Under the pieces are notes generated by a model. That model saw only the letters and a program-made list of their open reading frames with translations. It was not told where the DNA came from and did not search any database. From Lucinisca nassula (taxonomy: Eukaryota; Mollusca; Bivalvia; Lucinida; Lucinidae): 64,000 nucleotides of DNA. The stretch is taken from contig OY757015.1 in NCBI GenBank assembly GCA_963580285.1, forward strand, positions 147,310,082-147,374,081, read 5' to 3'. Positions 22,787-33,812 of this stretch are shown in pieces (position 1 is the first letter of the stretch; each line of letters starts with the position of its first letter). The position numbers were made by a program, and so were the translations under genes.

Positions 22787-23427
22787 TTTATCTGGCTTAG
22801 CTTGTTCTTGTAATAAGCCATCTCATCAGAATCAACACTGGTGGACTAAACCCCCACTTTGAAAGAATGGATGTGTCCAATCCTAATGATGGAAGGGTCC
22901 AATTCACTAAGGAAAGGGTGAAATGGTTATATAGCTGTCAACAATCTTAACCCATCGTATGCTAGTAGACTCCACTATTGCTATATGTTGGAGAAGTCCA
23001 TTTGGCAATTAGGGGTTTCAGGCCTATTTTTTTTTATTCAATTTTTGACAGAAAACTCTGTTAGCAAATAGTGCAGGCATTCTGCGGCATCTGATCTGGG
23101 ACTGTACTGTTTGCCAAGGTACCCCTTAGCCCCCCCCCCCCCCCTGCATACAATGGGTTAATGTTCTGAAACTTTATGCCCTGGCATCACAAGGTCATCT
23201 GACATAATAAATATTGTTTACTATGAATATTTGATAAGAACAGAAATGACAGTAAAATAGAACTATTGTTATCCGTAAAGACATGTTTCATACCATATTT
23301 ACGTTGTGCATTAGGACAGACAAGTCTTAGCAAACCGTGTAGACCAAGATGAGACGCCGCCGCAGAACTGGCATTCTTGGCAAGCAGTGTAGACCAGTGT
23401 AGTCACCATTTGCAATTCATCCAGCTA
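22787..23427. other. No gene seen; palindromic-core remnants
   Basis: AT-rich sequence holding a diverged half of the palindromic core near 23050-23120, a poly-C run near 23130, and a further fragment near 23325-23395. No credible ORF. Confidence 0.5.
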
Positions 23428-23777
23428 CAGTAGAACTTCGATGGCTCAACCACCGATGGCTCGTTTACCATGGCTGAGTCGAACCCGTTCTTGAGTCCCT
23501 AGGGAATTTCTGTACGTATGAAATAGGGAGAGTAAAAATTAGGATATTTTACTCTTTTATCTTGCAAATGTATGCTGTGTGTACTCATTAGAATCGCCTC
23601 GATGAGGTGATTCTAATGAGTACACACAGCATACATTTTTCATTATATAACACAGAAAAAGATGTCCTAAAGTATGTCGTTATGCCTCCTGGCAGTAGCC
23701 CTCAGTGGCTCGAACTACCCCTGTCTCGAACAGATTTTCATGGTCCGAAAGGTGTTCGAGCCATTGAAGTTCGACTG
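23428..23777. mobile_element. Tc1/mariner-type MITE with nested hairpin II
   Basis: TA-flanked 350-bp element with ends CAGTAGAACTTCGATGGCTC and GAGCCATTGAAGTTCGACTG (three mismatches between the ends). It holds an almost perfect hairpin-II copy at 23570-23636 (GTATGCTGTGTGTACTCATT and its inverse). Confidence 0.75.
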
Positions 23778-24053
23778 TATTTTGGACACCACATGAGGTA
23801 GTAAATTGTACTTGCTGAAATTTTAGAACAAGTATGGTAAGGAGTTGAGGTGTCCAAATATTTTGAGTAAAACCTTAAGAAGGTTGTCAGAAACTTGTCT
23901 CCAATGGTATTTAGGTCTGCCATCATAAGATAACAAGCCACATGGTATAGTGCTTTCTTCCATCTTTATCTTGTGAAAAAGTCATCACAAAAATGTCTTT
24001 GTAAGTTTGACCCACTTGAAGCCAACTTTTATAAAGTAAAACGGGTTTACGGA

Positions 24054-24120
24054 TGAGGCGGTTCTCACGAGTACCCACAATCTATATTTTGTGCAGAAAT
24101 AAGAAAAATATCACTATTTT
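24054..24120. repeat. Half of a hairpin-II unit
   Basis: Right arm only (GATGAGGCGGTTCTCACGAG, ACCCACAATCTATATTTTG, CAGAAATAAGAAAAATATCAC), followed by the flank that is split by piggyBac-type copy 8. Confidence 0.65.
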
Positions 24121-24129
24121 TTGTCTTAA

Positions 24130-24332
24130 CCCTTATCTTGCTGTTCACAACAACCCCTATTTTTGCAAACAGTGTAGATCCAGATCAGATGGCTTCTGAA
24201 GAAGCCATCTGATCAGGATCTACACTGTTTGACATTCAGTTTATGAATTTGTAGCAATAAATTACATCAAGTAATCTGATTGGTTCAAAGTCAGAAAAGG
24301 GTGTGGCTAAACTGAATATTCAGCAAGAGAAG
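24130..24332. mobile_element. piggyBac-type MITE, copy 8
   Basis: TTAA-CCCTTATCTTGCTG and CAGCAAGAGAAGGG-TTAA. The flanks TATCAC.ATTTTTTGTC and AATTTTCATTTTT rejoin to match the uninterrupted TTTTTCTTCTTAAAATTTTC at about 7000-7020, with a single TTAA. Confidence 0.85.
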
Positions 24333-24648
24333 GGTTAAAATTTTCATTTTTTTCCGTGGTAAAGTTTACAATGTATTGATATAGGTAAGTATTCGTTATG
24401 GTAGTGAGCCACAACCACTTTGTAACACTATTGTTTGGGGCAAAGCAGAGGTATCTTGTATGCTATGGAGTGGAGTGTTGGAGTGGTCTTGCAATAGGAG
24501 CCTGAAGTCAAATTTTGGTGTTAAGTTTGTTTTGCATGCTCTTGCTCCTATTGGCTCATAATGTACTATTGTGATTGGTTACTGTCCCTAGGGCGTTGTG
24601 TGGTGTAAACAATTTGCTATAAACTCCAACTCTGAGAAACCCTTGAGC

Positions 24649-24947
24649 CTCGCCCCTACCCATCGGGGCTTGAAGAAGTTGATGGGCTGCATGATGCTTC
24701 CACACAGAGCTGAAACTGACCGCACACGATAACTAGTAAAACGCTTAGAGGATCTAAGCTGCCCAGTTAAAGCGGTGTGAGAGGGACCGTCCATGCTTAT
24801 AGACCCTATTGGTTTCATTGGGCAACAGGGCCTGAGATGTCATTTCTTCTCAATGTCGGGTAAAAGTCCCACAAAATTGGAAGCAACATCTCCATAATGA
24901 CCTTTACTGTGTTGACCGGGACTTTAAACCTCAAATCAATCAAACAA
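24649..24947 (+). mobile_element. S3 SINE
   Basis: CTACCCATCGGGGCTTGAAG start; TTAAACCTCAAATCAATCAAAC end. Confidence 0.75.
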
Positions 24948-24970
24948 ATTCACTCAACTGAACGAGATGA

Positions 24971-25043
24971 AAGCCAGAGCTAAGAATAGAAAAATCTTGT
25001 CATTTTACTAGTTAGAGATTTTTTCTATTTTTAGCTCTGGCAG
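24971..25043. repeat. Inverted repeat
   Basis: AGCCAGAGCTAAGAATAG..AAATCT and the inverse AGATTTTTTCTATTTTTAGCTCTGGC, with a short loop. Confidence 0.65.
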
Positions 25044-25289
25044 CCTTGTTATTCATTGAAGTGGAGCCATAATTGGGGGAGGATGTTCTAAGCAACATTC
25101 CTGTCAATTTTGAATGAAATGGGCCCAAAGTTATATGAGTATGGGTCATTTATGTTCATCTTTGTGGCCATCTTGTCCATTAGAATGTAACTGTTTTAGC
25201 TTATTTGGTAGAAGGCCACCTTGGCAACATTTCTATGGCATTTGAATGAAGTTAGCATTAACAGGAAATTGTTGACATGGCTTGACAGG

Positions 25290-25470
25290 TCTGATGCTCT
25301 GTCTCTGGTCGGGCCCACCGGAGTCTAACTGTTTGTCTTTTTGTGTGTGTATCGCTTATATCTTTTTGTTTACGATAGACAATTGGCCATTTTGTGGGAA
25401 AGTAATTGTCCTATATTGACCAATCACAATAACTCATCATCAGTACTTGATGCTCAGGTGAGCTAAAAAA
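25290..25470 (-). mobile_element. HINE 5'-end fragment, reverse strand
   Basis: CTCAGGTGAGCTAAAAA at the right is the reverse of the TTTTTAGCTCACCTGAG 5' end. The part from 25290 (GATGCTCTGTCTCTGGTCGG) is repeated at 26311-26430 with few differences. Confidence 0.5.
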
Positions 25471-25793
25471 AAAAACAAATTCTTATGGAACTTGGTATTT
25501 CCTTGACCTAACCATCACCATTTGTACTACTTTGCCAACTATGATTCCATAATCATAATGATGCATGAGAAAAAGGGTAAATAGTGAATTTTCTTGCATA
25601 CCAGACAAGGAAATCCGTGATTTTACCCTGGGATAGAAATTTATGTTCTGACCCTGGTGTTCCGACCCAGGCAACTAACATAAATGCGCTTTAATTCTAT
25701 TCAACTGCCGGAACTACTTCCGCACTACTTTTATTTTGTAAACAATATACATGTGCGAGCTGTCAAAACTAACCGGGGGTGTTGTGCAAGAAA

Positions 25794-25948
25794 AAGAATC
25801 TAATATGGGGTTCTGTTGTAGATGGGCGTTTCCAACCCTCGGGATGACCGTGCTGAGCGGAACCTCGGCGTAGCCTCGGTTCCGCTCAGCACGGTCATCC
25901 CTCGGATTGGAAACGCTCATCTACAACAGAACCCCATATCAGATTCTT
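25794..25948. repeat. Long near-perfect palindrome (155 bp)
   Basis: Arms of about 70 bp: GGGGTTCTGTTGTAGATG, CGTTTCCAA and GATGACCGTGCTGAGCGG, inverted on the right, with a short loop TCGGCGTAGCCTC. Because it is palindromic, similar short ORFs appear on both strands; neither is taken as a gene. Confidence 0.8.
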
Positions 25949-26310
25949 ATATTCCTAGCCTCCTAACTCATCATTGCAACATCTCCGAGAACACAAAAAT
26001 CAAACAACCACAGAGATGAAACAATAGTGAAGACTTGACAGCAAGAAACCACTGAAATACTGGAGCAAAAGAAAACCAACAGCAATGACTTCAGCACCCA
26101 ATCTCGTAAAATATTCTTCGATATAAAAAGATTGGGTACAATATAAATGTTATATGACAGGCGTTCTGCATGCATGGTAGTTAACTCAATCATGGTTGAC
26201 AACTTTGCTTCCCTCTTTGATTGCATGACGGTGGGTCAGGCCTCAGATTCTATGATGGTTCCAGCGTAAAGGCTTACTGAGAATTAGAATTTAATTTTAT
26301 GTAATGTTGG

Positions 26311-26430
26311 TTGATGCTCTGTCTCTGGTCGGGCCCATTGGAGTCTAACAGTTTGTCTTTTAGTGTGTGTGTCCCTTATATATTTTTGTTTTCGATAGCC
26401 AAATAGCCATTTTGTGGGAAAGTAACTGTC
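26311..26430. repeat. Second copy of the 25290 segment
   Basis: GATGCTCTGTCTCTGGTCGG and CATTTTGTGGGAAAGTAACTG, in the same orientation about 1.02 kb downstream of the first copy. Confidence 0.7.
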
Positions 26431-26802
26431 CTTTTGGCTTTCTGCTATTGATGTAGCGTCTAGTTATTACATGTTTGTGTTTCTTTCCCTTTGGTGTCTC
26501 TGATGGGAGCTGTGGATTAATTGTATGGGTTCCTGATCATTGCCTTCACTTCTATTTTACATCACTTTGGTGATGCAACTGAGTAGATTTAATGTGCAAA
26601 CCTGCCCCAGAAAAATGTGATGGCTTGACTTTAAATACCTTAGTAGTGTTGACTGGGCCGTTAACTTCAAAACCAACAACTAAACATCTGTATCTCTGGT
26701 GGATGTGAATCAAGAAATCTATTGAATTGGAAAGATAGCATGTCTTTGGATTGCAACCTGTCAACATTGGCGGCGGCATTACTTGTTTAGAACACTTAGG
26801 TG

Positions 26803-27120
26803 TTTTTAGCTCCACTGAACGAAGGCCAACGGGGCTTTTGTTATGGCCCTGTATCCGTGGTGTGTCCGTGTCATTCTTATTTTGCCTGAATGTTCCTTGG
26901 GTGGACCTCTGTCAGATTCCTTGAATAAATTTGGATCAGACAAAACACATGTCTGCCATGGCCACGCTCCTTGCCTTATAAAGGACTGTTAAAGGGAATC
27001 TTCTTCTCTGAAACCATAATCCCCAGTATATTTAGTATGTAGCAACGTTAAGTAGTCACCTACATAAATCCTGCAAACTATGCCTCTTGGGTCCAAATTT
27101 GCCACACTCCGGGGTTCACA
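26803..27120 (+). mobile_element. HINE-like fragment L
   Basis: TTTTTAGCTCCACTGAACG start, CCGTGGTGTGTCCGTGTC leader, and one or two diverged C1-type units (CTTCTTCTCTGAAACC). No 3' end found. Confidence 0.4.
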
Positions 27121-27206
27121 TACACTTATAAAACAATTGTTTATACAGTTAAACATTGCTCTAAAAATGCATATCTTTATGACAACCTTCAGGTCCTCCT
27201 CCTTTC

Positions 27207-27335
27207 CCCCCCCCCCCCCCCCTCCACCTCAAAGGAAAAGTCAAAGATCATGCATGAAAACAATTATGGCCACCTTAATAGATGGAGAACCAATTGATAT
27301 ACATTAGTTGAATATTTGAAAAATTAATTGCTTGA
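27207..27335. repeat. Segment repeated at 35458-35595
   Basis: Poly-C, then AAAGATCATGCA, AACAATTATGGCCACCTTAA and GAATATTTGAAAAATTAATTG. The second copy is in the same orientation about 8.2 kb away. Confidence 0.7.
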
Positions 27336-27624
27336 GATAATCAAAGTACTGAAAGTACTGAGGAAAGTTGATTTATGAGGTATATTCACCATGATAAAGT
27401 GGTAGTGGTGGATTAAACAGTTCTCTAAGTATCTTTTTGACAAGGTTGAAAAAAGGAGTTTAACCAGGTTCGACTAAGAAAAAAATTCCTGTTGCTTGTT
27501 ATTGTCCTCGTGACAATCACTGACCATCTGACTGGGGCCGACCCTGAACAAAATCCAGATATTGGTTATTGATAGCACCCCTAAGATGTCAGAGCGGAAC
27601 GTCAGAAGAAAATTCTGGACTGTG

Positions 27625-27946
27625 CTTGTTTGTTTGTTTGTATGTTTGTTTGCTTGTTTTGAGGTTTAAAATCCCTGTCAACACTGACTATGTCATTTAG
27701 AGACGTTGCTTCCAATTTTGTGAGACTTTTACCCAACACTAAAATGAAATGACATAATTATCAAGCCTGTCGCGCAATGAAACCAAATAGGCTTGTGGCT
27801 TGGACGGTCCGATTCGCACCACTTTGCCTGGGCAGCCTTAGATCCTCTAAGCGGTTTACCAGTACTCATGTGCGGTCGATTTCAGCACGGCGTGGAAGTA
27901 TCTTGCAGTCCGTCTATTTCTTCAAGCCCTGATGGGCGGGGGCGGT
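27625..27946 (-). mobile_element. S3 SINE with target duplication
   Basis: Long GTTTGTTTGTATGTTTG tail and full S3 body. Flanks GGACTGTGCTTG (left) and GGACTGTGCTCG (right) form a 12-bp duplication with one difference. Confidence 0.75.
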
Positions 27947-27959
27947 AGGACTGTGCTCG

Positions 27960-28438
27960 TGCATTTGGCCATTGGCAAACAGAATCTTCATAATCAGACG
28001 CCACATAATGCGGTGTCCGATCAGATATAATGTACCTGCTTAAACGAACAGTCCGATTCTCAGTTCATGACTATTCTCCAAACTTACATTCAGAGACGAT
28101 CGATCCACCAGTTCTCTCAGCACTTTGATTAATTGAGTACGCAAATACGCTGTTTATCTGGAGCACTGGACGGTAGTGAACTTTAAAACCTATTGCTTTC
28201 TTTCGGCGAGTCATGGGTCTCCAAAAATGAAGTGTACATTGCTTTCGGAGACGTTACAGCAGAGCCCTTTAATTTCTACATTTAAAACAGTGGAGACGCT
28301 TCGACTTAGATTCGTCTTCCCAAGTGTCTATAAAACGAGTGCATATGCAACCAAAAATGCAAAGCTTCCTTTTATAACACTGAAGGGTCTGATTCGAGGT
28401 CACAGAATGAGGTGTCTGATCAGTGGCTTCTGAATTTG
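27960..28438. other. No gene recognised; left flank of giant palindrome
   Basis: More complex sequence than the arrays around it. A short motif (TCTGAT..GAGGTCACAGAATG, GTGTCTGATCAG) appears at both 27990 and 28390. No exon could be supported. Confidence 0.4.
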
Positions 28439-30087
28439 CTTAAACTGGCACTTGCGGTAGCAGCTACCACCAGAAATGTAGGCGGGGCTTACTGATAACT
28501 GATCAGCTGTAAATTTATTTACTTGTGGTCTGCTAGCTCAGGCTACTGCAGAAGAATGCATATACTCACACATTTTTTCTTATTTCTGCCCCAGATATAC
28601 AAGTATATTGTGGATGCTTGATTAAACTGCCTCATAAAGTTAACAAGTCAATGAAATGAATACACCTCTAAACCCACATTATAAAGAGAAAAGTTTTGTG
28701 TTTTGGGGTGTTTTGTGTTTTCAATATTTTCCTTTTTATGCAAAGATTGTGGGTACATGTTAGAACAGCCTTACCGAATTAGATGGGAACAAAATGTCAA
28801 ACAAAAAAAACATCCTGTTTCTAATTGATCAAGACTAATCAGTTTTGCTACATATCTAGACAAGTATGTTTATATAAGTTGTAGCATAGGTCTTATCAGA
28901 CTTTGATTATAAACATTCTCCATGTTAAAGCAATTAAACTGGACCAGTTTATTATTTCAGCCAGGGCAAACTCGGCAAAATTAAATCATTTTAGTTAATC
29001 CAGTGTCTTTTGGGTTACAATACAATGTATTTTATATTTTTAAACAATATCCAGATATATTACTTTTAAACATAAGATACATTTATTGAAAAAAAAAATA
29101 CAAAATGGTGATTGCATTCCTTTACATAACACCTATTTTGTAATGGATCAAGCTACTTTATAAGGTAGGTGGAATTTCCTGCCAGGGTTAAATACATTGC
29201 CGGAAAAATGGCAGAGAATTCTGACAAAGAGAAATCATATAAATTTTTTTTTACAAAAGAACAGTTTTGGGCAGTATTTTATTTCTTCAGATTTACAAGT
29301 CTGAATGGGTATTTTATGAAGACTAAAATATCATAGCAGCAGCTGAGTGAGACAATAACAACAACTGATACCAATGATGATGGTGATAATGATAATCAAA
29401 ATTCTTCGAACAGTCATCTGCAGGACAATTTTTCGGGCAATTATGGACATGATCATGGATATACATGTAATAATGTAATAATGATAATGATTATCCAATT
29501 TGGTACCGGAAACCCCGAAATGGATATTTGACAAACAGTGCAGGCCCAGATCAGATGCCACAGAATTGGCGTCTGATCAGGGCCTACACTGTTTAGAGCA
29601 TTCGCTACTTTTATTAATATACCTATAAACTGGAATTGACAAGTTCCTGTGTATCATGGAATATGGTATCATGGCATATGAATAGATTTTTTTTCTGAGA
29701 GACTCAGAGGTAGGATTATTTATTTGCTTTTACTAAGCTTGCCATCTTGCCATCTTACAAGTGGAAGTGTTTGGACTTCACACTGATAGTTGCTTTGTTT
29801 GTATCACATGACCAAGGTTCAAAGGTTATATCTAGTTTGAATTTCTGAGCACTTTCAAGTAATTTCATTCACCATATTCAATTAATATTGGTTTTTGAGA
29901 CAATATTTTGGTGTTGATGTATAAAGTAGAGATATGCCTCCTTACAGAACAAGTTTTGTTTCTGAATGTTTTATAAGTATTTTATTTTCATTGATAAAGC
30001 TTCTGCAATCAACAAAATGTAAAAGTCAGGCACCATTTTGAAATAAGCTCCGCCTACATCCTTTTATAGAGCAGGTGGGGGTTTAAC
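28439..30087 (+). repeat. Giant inverted duplication, left arm (1,649 bp)
   Basis: From CTTAAACTGGCACTTGCGG to GCAGGTGGGGGTTTAAC. The reverse complement of 30441-32089 has the same length and agrees at every place compared by eye, including a ten-base A run. Sequence outside both ends is unrelated. It contains a palindromic-core copy at 29530-29595. Confidence 0.9.
28476..30059. mobile_element. Possible TIR element making up the left arm
   Basis: ATGTAGGCGGGGCTTA near the outer edge and TAAGCTCCGCCTACAT near the inner edge are 16-bp inverted repeats with one mismatch, enclosing 1,584 bp without a recognisable transposase. The mirror copy is 30469-32052. No target duplication was seen. Confidence 0.4.
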
Positions 30088-30440
30088 ATTTGCGCTGAAG
30101 GCGGACTTGATTCCACAGGTGTTCCTTCCCTTTCACCCCTCAGTTGCCGAACTGGACTTTTCCAGCTTTGATACTCGGTGCATCCTTTTATATCAAGGCG
30201 GACTTGATTCCACATGTGTTCCTTCCCTTTCACCCCTCGGTTTCCGAACTGGACGTTAGCCCATATATAACTAGCGTCACTTTTTATGGCATGTAAGTAT
30301 TGTAGGCCCAGATCAGGCGCAGCAAAACTTGGCGTCTGATCTGAGTCTGCATTGATTGCTAAAACATATATTCTTAAGAAAACAAATCTGACAATCCTGT
30401 TCCGAACTTATTTGCTGGAAGATTCCATTGTCATGTATTC
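30088..30440. other. Spacer of the giant palindrome
   Basis: 353 bp unique between the arms. It contains a 60-bp direct duplication (30098-30157 and 30195-30254, GCGGACTTGATTCCACA...GAACTGGAC, three differences) and a diverged palindromic core near 30300-30355. Confidence 0.8.
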
Positions 30441-32089
30441 GTTAAACCCCCACCTGCTCTATAAAAGGATGTAGGCGGAGCTTATTTCAAAATGGTGCCT
30501 GACTTTTACATTTTGTTGATTGCAGAAGCTTTATCAATGAAAATAAAATACTTATAAAACATTCAGAAACAAAACTTGTTCTGTAAGGAGGCATATCTCT
30601 ACTTTATACATCAACACCAAAATATTGTCTCAAAAACCAATATTAATTGAATATGGTGAATGAAATTACTTGAAAGTGCTCAGAAATTCAAACTAGATAT
30701 AACCTTTGAACCTTGGTCATGTGATACAAACAAAGCAACTATCAGTGTGAAGTCCAAACACTTCCACTTGTAAGATGGCAAGATGGCAAGCTTAGTAAAA
30801 GCAAATAAATAATCCTACCTCTGAGTCTCTCAGAAAAAAAATCTATTCATATGCCATGATACCATATTCCATGATACACAGGAACTTGTCAATTCCAGTT
30901 TATAGGTATATTAATAAAAGTAGCGAATGCTCTAAACAGTGTAGGCCCTGATCAGACGCCAATTCTGTGGCATCTGATCTGGGCCTGCACTGTTTGTCAA
31001 ATATCCATTTCGGGGTTTCCGGTACCAAATTGGATAATCATTATCATTATTACATTATTACATGTATATCCATGATCATGTCCATAATTGCCCGAAAAAT
31101 TGTCCTGCAGATGACTGTTCGAAGAATTTTGATTATCATTATCACCATCATCATTGGTATCAGTTGTTGTTATTGTCTCACTCAGCTGCTGCTATGATAT
31201 TTTAGTCTTCATAAAATACCCATTCAGACTTGTAAATCTGAAGAAATAAAATACTGCCCAAAACTGTTCTTTTGTAAAAAAAAATTTATATGATTTCTCT
31301 TTGTCAGAATTCTCTGCCATTTTTCCGGCAATGTATTTAACCCTGGCAGGAAATTCCACCTACCTTATAAAGTAGCTTGATCCATTACAAAATAGGTGTT
31401 ATGTAAAGGAATGCAATCACCATTTTGTATTTTTTTTTTCAATAAATGTATCTTATGTTTAAAAGTAATATATCTGGATATTGTTTAAAAATATAAAATA
31501 CATTGTATTGTAACCCAAAAGACACTGGATTAACTAAAATGATTTAATTTTGCCGAGTTTGCCCTGGCTGAAATAATAAACTGGTCCAGTTTAATTGCTT
31601 TAACATGGAGAATGTTTATAATCAAAGTCTGATAAGACCTATGCTACAACTTATATAAACATACTTGTCTAGATATGTAGCAAAACTGATTAGTCTTGAT
31701 CAATTAGAAACAGGATGTTTTTTTTGTTTGACATTTTGTTCCCATCTAATTCGGTAAGGCTGTTCTAACATGTACCCACAATCTTTGCATAAAAAGGAAA
31801 ATATTGAAAACACAAAACACCCCAAAACACAAAACTTTTCTCTTTATAATGTGGGTTTAGAGGTGTATTCATTTCATTGACTTGTTAACTTTATGAGGCA
31901 GTTTAATCAAGCATCCACAATATACTTGTATATCTGGGGCAGAAATAAGAAAAAATGTGTGAGTATATGCATTCTTCTGCAGTAGCCTGAGCTAGCAGAC
32001 CACAAGTAAATAAATTTACAGCTGATCAGTTATCAGTAAGCCCCGCCTACATTTCTGGTGGTAGCTGCTACCGCAAGTGCCAGTTTAAG
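30441..32089 (-). repeat. Giant inverted duplication, right arm (1,649 bp)
   Basis: Mirror of 28439-30087, from GTTAAACCCCCACCTGC to CCAGTTTAAG. The apparent absence of differences suggests a recent event or active gene conversion between arms. Confidence 0.9.
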
Positions 32090-32250
32090 AAATCAATGCG
32101 CTGGAAAAGGAAATGAGGCAAGTGCTTAATTTTGACTATTTTATGCAGCGAACGAACAGCGGAAGTGTAGTAACGCGGTCCAGTACCGGAAATAGAAATG
32201 CAATGACATATAAACTTGATACAAGTATCAACTTTCAAATATAAAATTGT

Positions 32251-32280
32251 CATGACAGAGATTCAGGCCTTCTGCTGCCT
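32251..32280. repeat. Exact 30-bp direct repeat, copy 1
   Basis: CATGACAGAGATTCAGGCCT and the next ten bases recur exactly at 35622-35651. Confidence 0.75.
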
Positions 32281-32328
32281 TGAAACGTTGTGCGGCAAAA
32301 GGTTGATTGATTGATTTGGTTTTTGTCG

Positions 32329-32940
32329 CACCTGCTATTAGCATGGAGCGATATATGCGCCCGGCTTTACGTCCGTACTTCCATTTGTCCGTTCGTCCGT
32401 TTGTCAAGGCGTCAACATTTGCGACCACCCTGGCGTTCACCCAAAGGTTCAAGTTAATTTCTCAAGAACTATAAGAGTTTCATTAATGATACTTGGTACA
32501 AACCTGTATCTGTGGATGGCAACTTAAATGCAAGCATCCATATTTGACCTTGACCTATGTTTCATGGTTCACTGACTTTGTAAAATATTGCCACCACCCT
32601 AGCGTTCACCCTTAAGTTTATTTCTCAAGAACCTTAAGAGCTTCATTAATGATATTTGGTAAAAACTTGAATCAGGGGATGGCAACTTAAATGCAAGCAT
32701 CCATATTTGACCTTGACCAAAATTTCATGGTTCGCTGACTTTGTAAAATATTGCGACCACCCTAGCGTTCACCCTAATGGTTAAGTTCATTTCTCAAGAA
32801 TTATTACAGCTTCATTAATGATACTTAGAACAAGCTTGCATTTAAGAATGGAAACTTTTATGCAAGCATCTATGTTTGACCTTGACCTGCATATCATGGT
32901 TGGGTGACTTTGCGCCCTAGCCTTCGGCGGAATTCTTGTT
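32329..32940 (+). mobile_element. Small HINE-type array element I
   Basis: 5' end TTTTGTCGCACCTGC with a GTCC/GTTC leader (same 5' family as A). Three units of about 165 bp carry TTTCTCAAGAACTATAAGAG and GCAAGCATCCATATTTGACC. The 3' end is GCCTTCGGC followed by GGAATTCTTGTT. Confidence 0.65.
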
Positions 32941-33184
32941 AAGGTAACCAGGCGCTAGAAGCACATTGAGGCTACCCCCGGTTCGCCATCTGGGATTAGT
33001 TGTTAAATGCTCTTTTCCCATGGCTGCCAATGAGCTAACTCCTGCCAATTCGGCAGTTGCCAGCTGGCCGATGGAAAGATAAGCGACTTCTGTCGCAGAG
33101 GATGTGCAAAGTAGGTCAATCCCACTTTCCAAAACCCCTGCTCCAGATGCCATGAAGGCACAAAGCGCACCCGAGGAAATAGTC
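32917..33184 (-). CDS. Candidate host exon, end altered by repeat
   Basis: An unrecognised reading frame, open from a good splice acceptor context on the minus strand (branch-like CTAAC, pyrimidines, then TTACAG at 33190-33185) to a stop at 32917. Composition is more GC-rich and less repetitive than the surroundings. The deduced protein is about 89 residues, rich in Ala, Leu, Ser and Gly, with a hydrophobic middle (AYLSIGQLATAELAGVSSLA) and no known motif that I can name. The last eight residues and the stop lie in the 3' end of element I, so any original exon would have ended or continued before 32940. A weak donor (CTG/GTTACC) lies close to that junction. An in-frame Met lies 12 codons in. 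It could equally be a fragment of an old mobile element or a chance ORF; no partner exon was found nearby. Confidence 0.25.
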
Positions 33185-33340
33185 CTGTAAAGTTAGCAGT
33201 TCATTGGCGATTTTGGAATTTAGAATGCAAAATCAGATCAAAGTCGGGCTCTGGTTTGTGTTTACACGTTGCCAATTTCGGCTGTGAAATGTGTCATATC
33301 ACGGCCCTATGTCTTGGCCTTGGCAAAAAGGTTTACAAAA

Positions 33341-33475
33341 AGGATAACCCTTTTATAGAACGTATTTACATGCATTATCGGTTTTGGCTTCCTCTATCCT
33401 CTACCCTACCATGGTAGCTATCCTCTACCCTACCATGGTAGAGTAACGCCTCCAGACACGGTACTTTGTGAAAAC
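33341..33475. repeat. Dispersed segment and small duplicated palindrome
   Basis: AGGATAACCCTTTTATAGAAC and the following 20 bp are shared with 9027-9070. Then CTATCCTCTACCCTACCATG GTAG is duplicated in tandem; CTACCATGGTAG is itself a palindrome. Confidence 0.6.
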
Positions 33476-33812
33476 TTGATAATGCATGAAATGTGAGTCA
33501 GGAAGGGCACTAATAGACCAGCCAATTCCGGCCAAGCACTCTTGCTCTGTGGAGAGTTATGTGGTTGTGTGCAAAGTGGGAATGAGGCTAACCAGCCGTT
33601 GTGCAATTCCGCTATTATCTATCTTCATATACTGAGTCGGTCATATTTGGCCATTACCTCCGTTGGGTGGGTGGCTAAATTTTGAATTTCGCTTAAAAAA
33701 AAAAAAAAAAAGAGAAAAAGATAAAAAATGACAGGACACTGGATGCTTCCTTAAAACTATTTACAATCTGATTAACAGAGGTATACTCAAACGCTTACCT
33801 CTGAGTCCCAAT

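Noticed and set aside
25714..26019. Nearly identical ORFs on opposite strands
   Set aside because: They result from the 155-bp palindrome reading the same on both strands.
28176..28433. 85-codon ORF left of the palindrome
   Set aside because: No recognisable motif, no splice context and a stop just at the repeat edge; unsupported.
29331..31197. Identical 76-codon ORFs in the two palindrome arms
   Set aside because: Low-complexity Ile-rich translation of AT-rich DNA and a palindromic-core repeat; duplicated only because the arms are identical.
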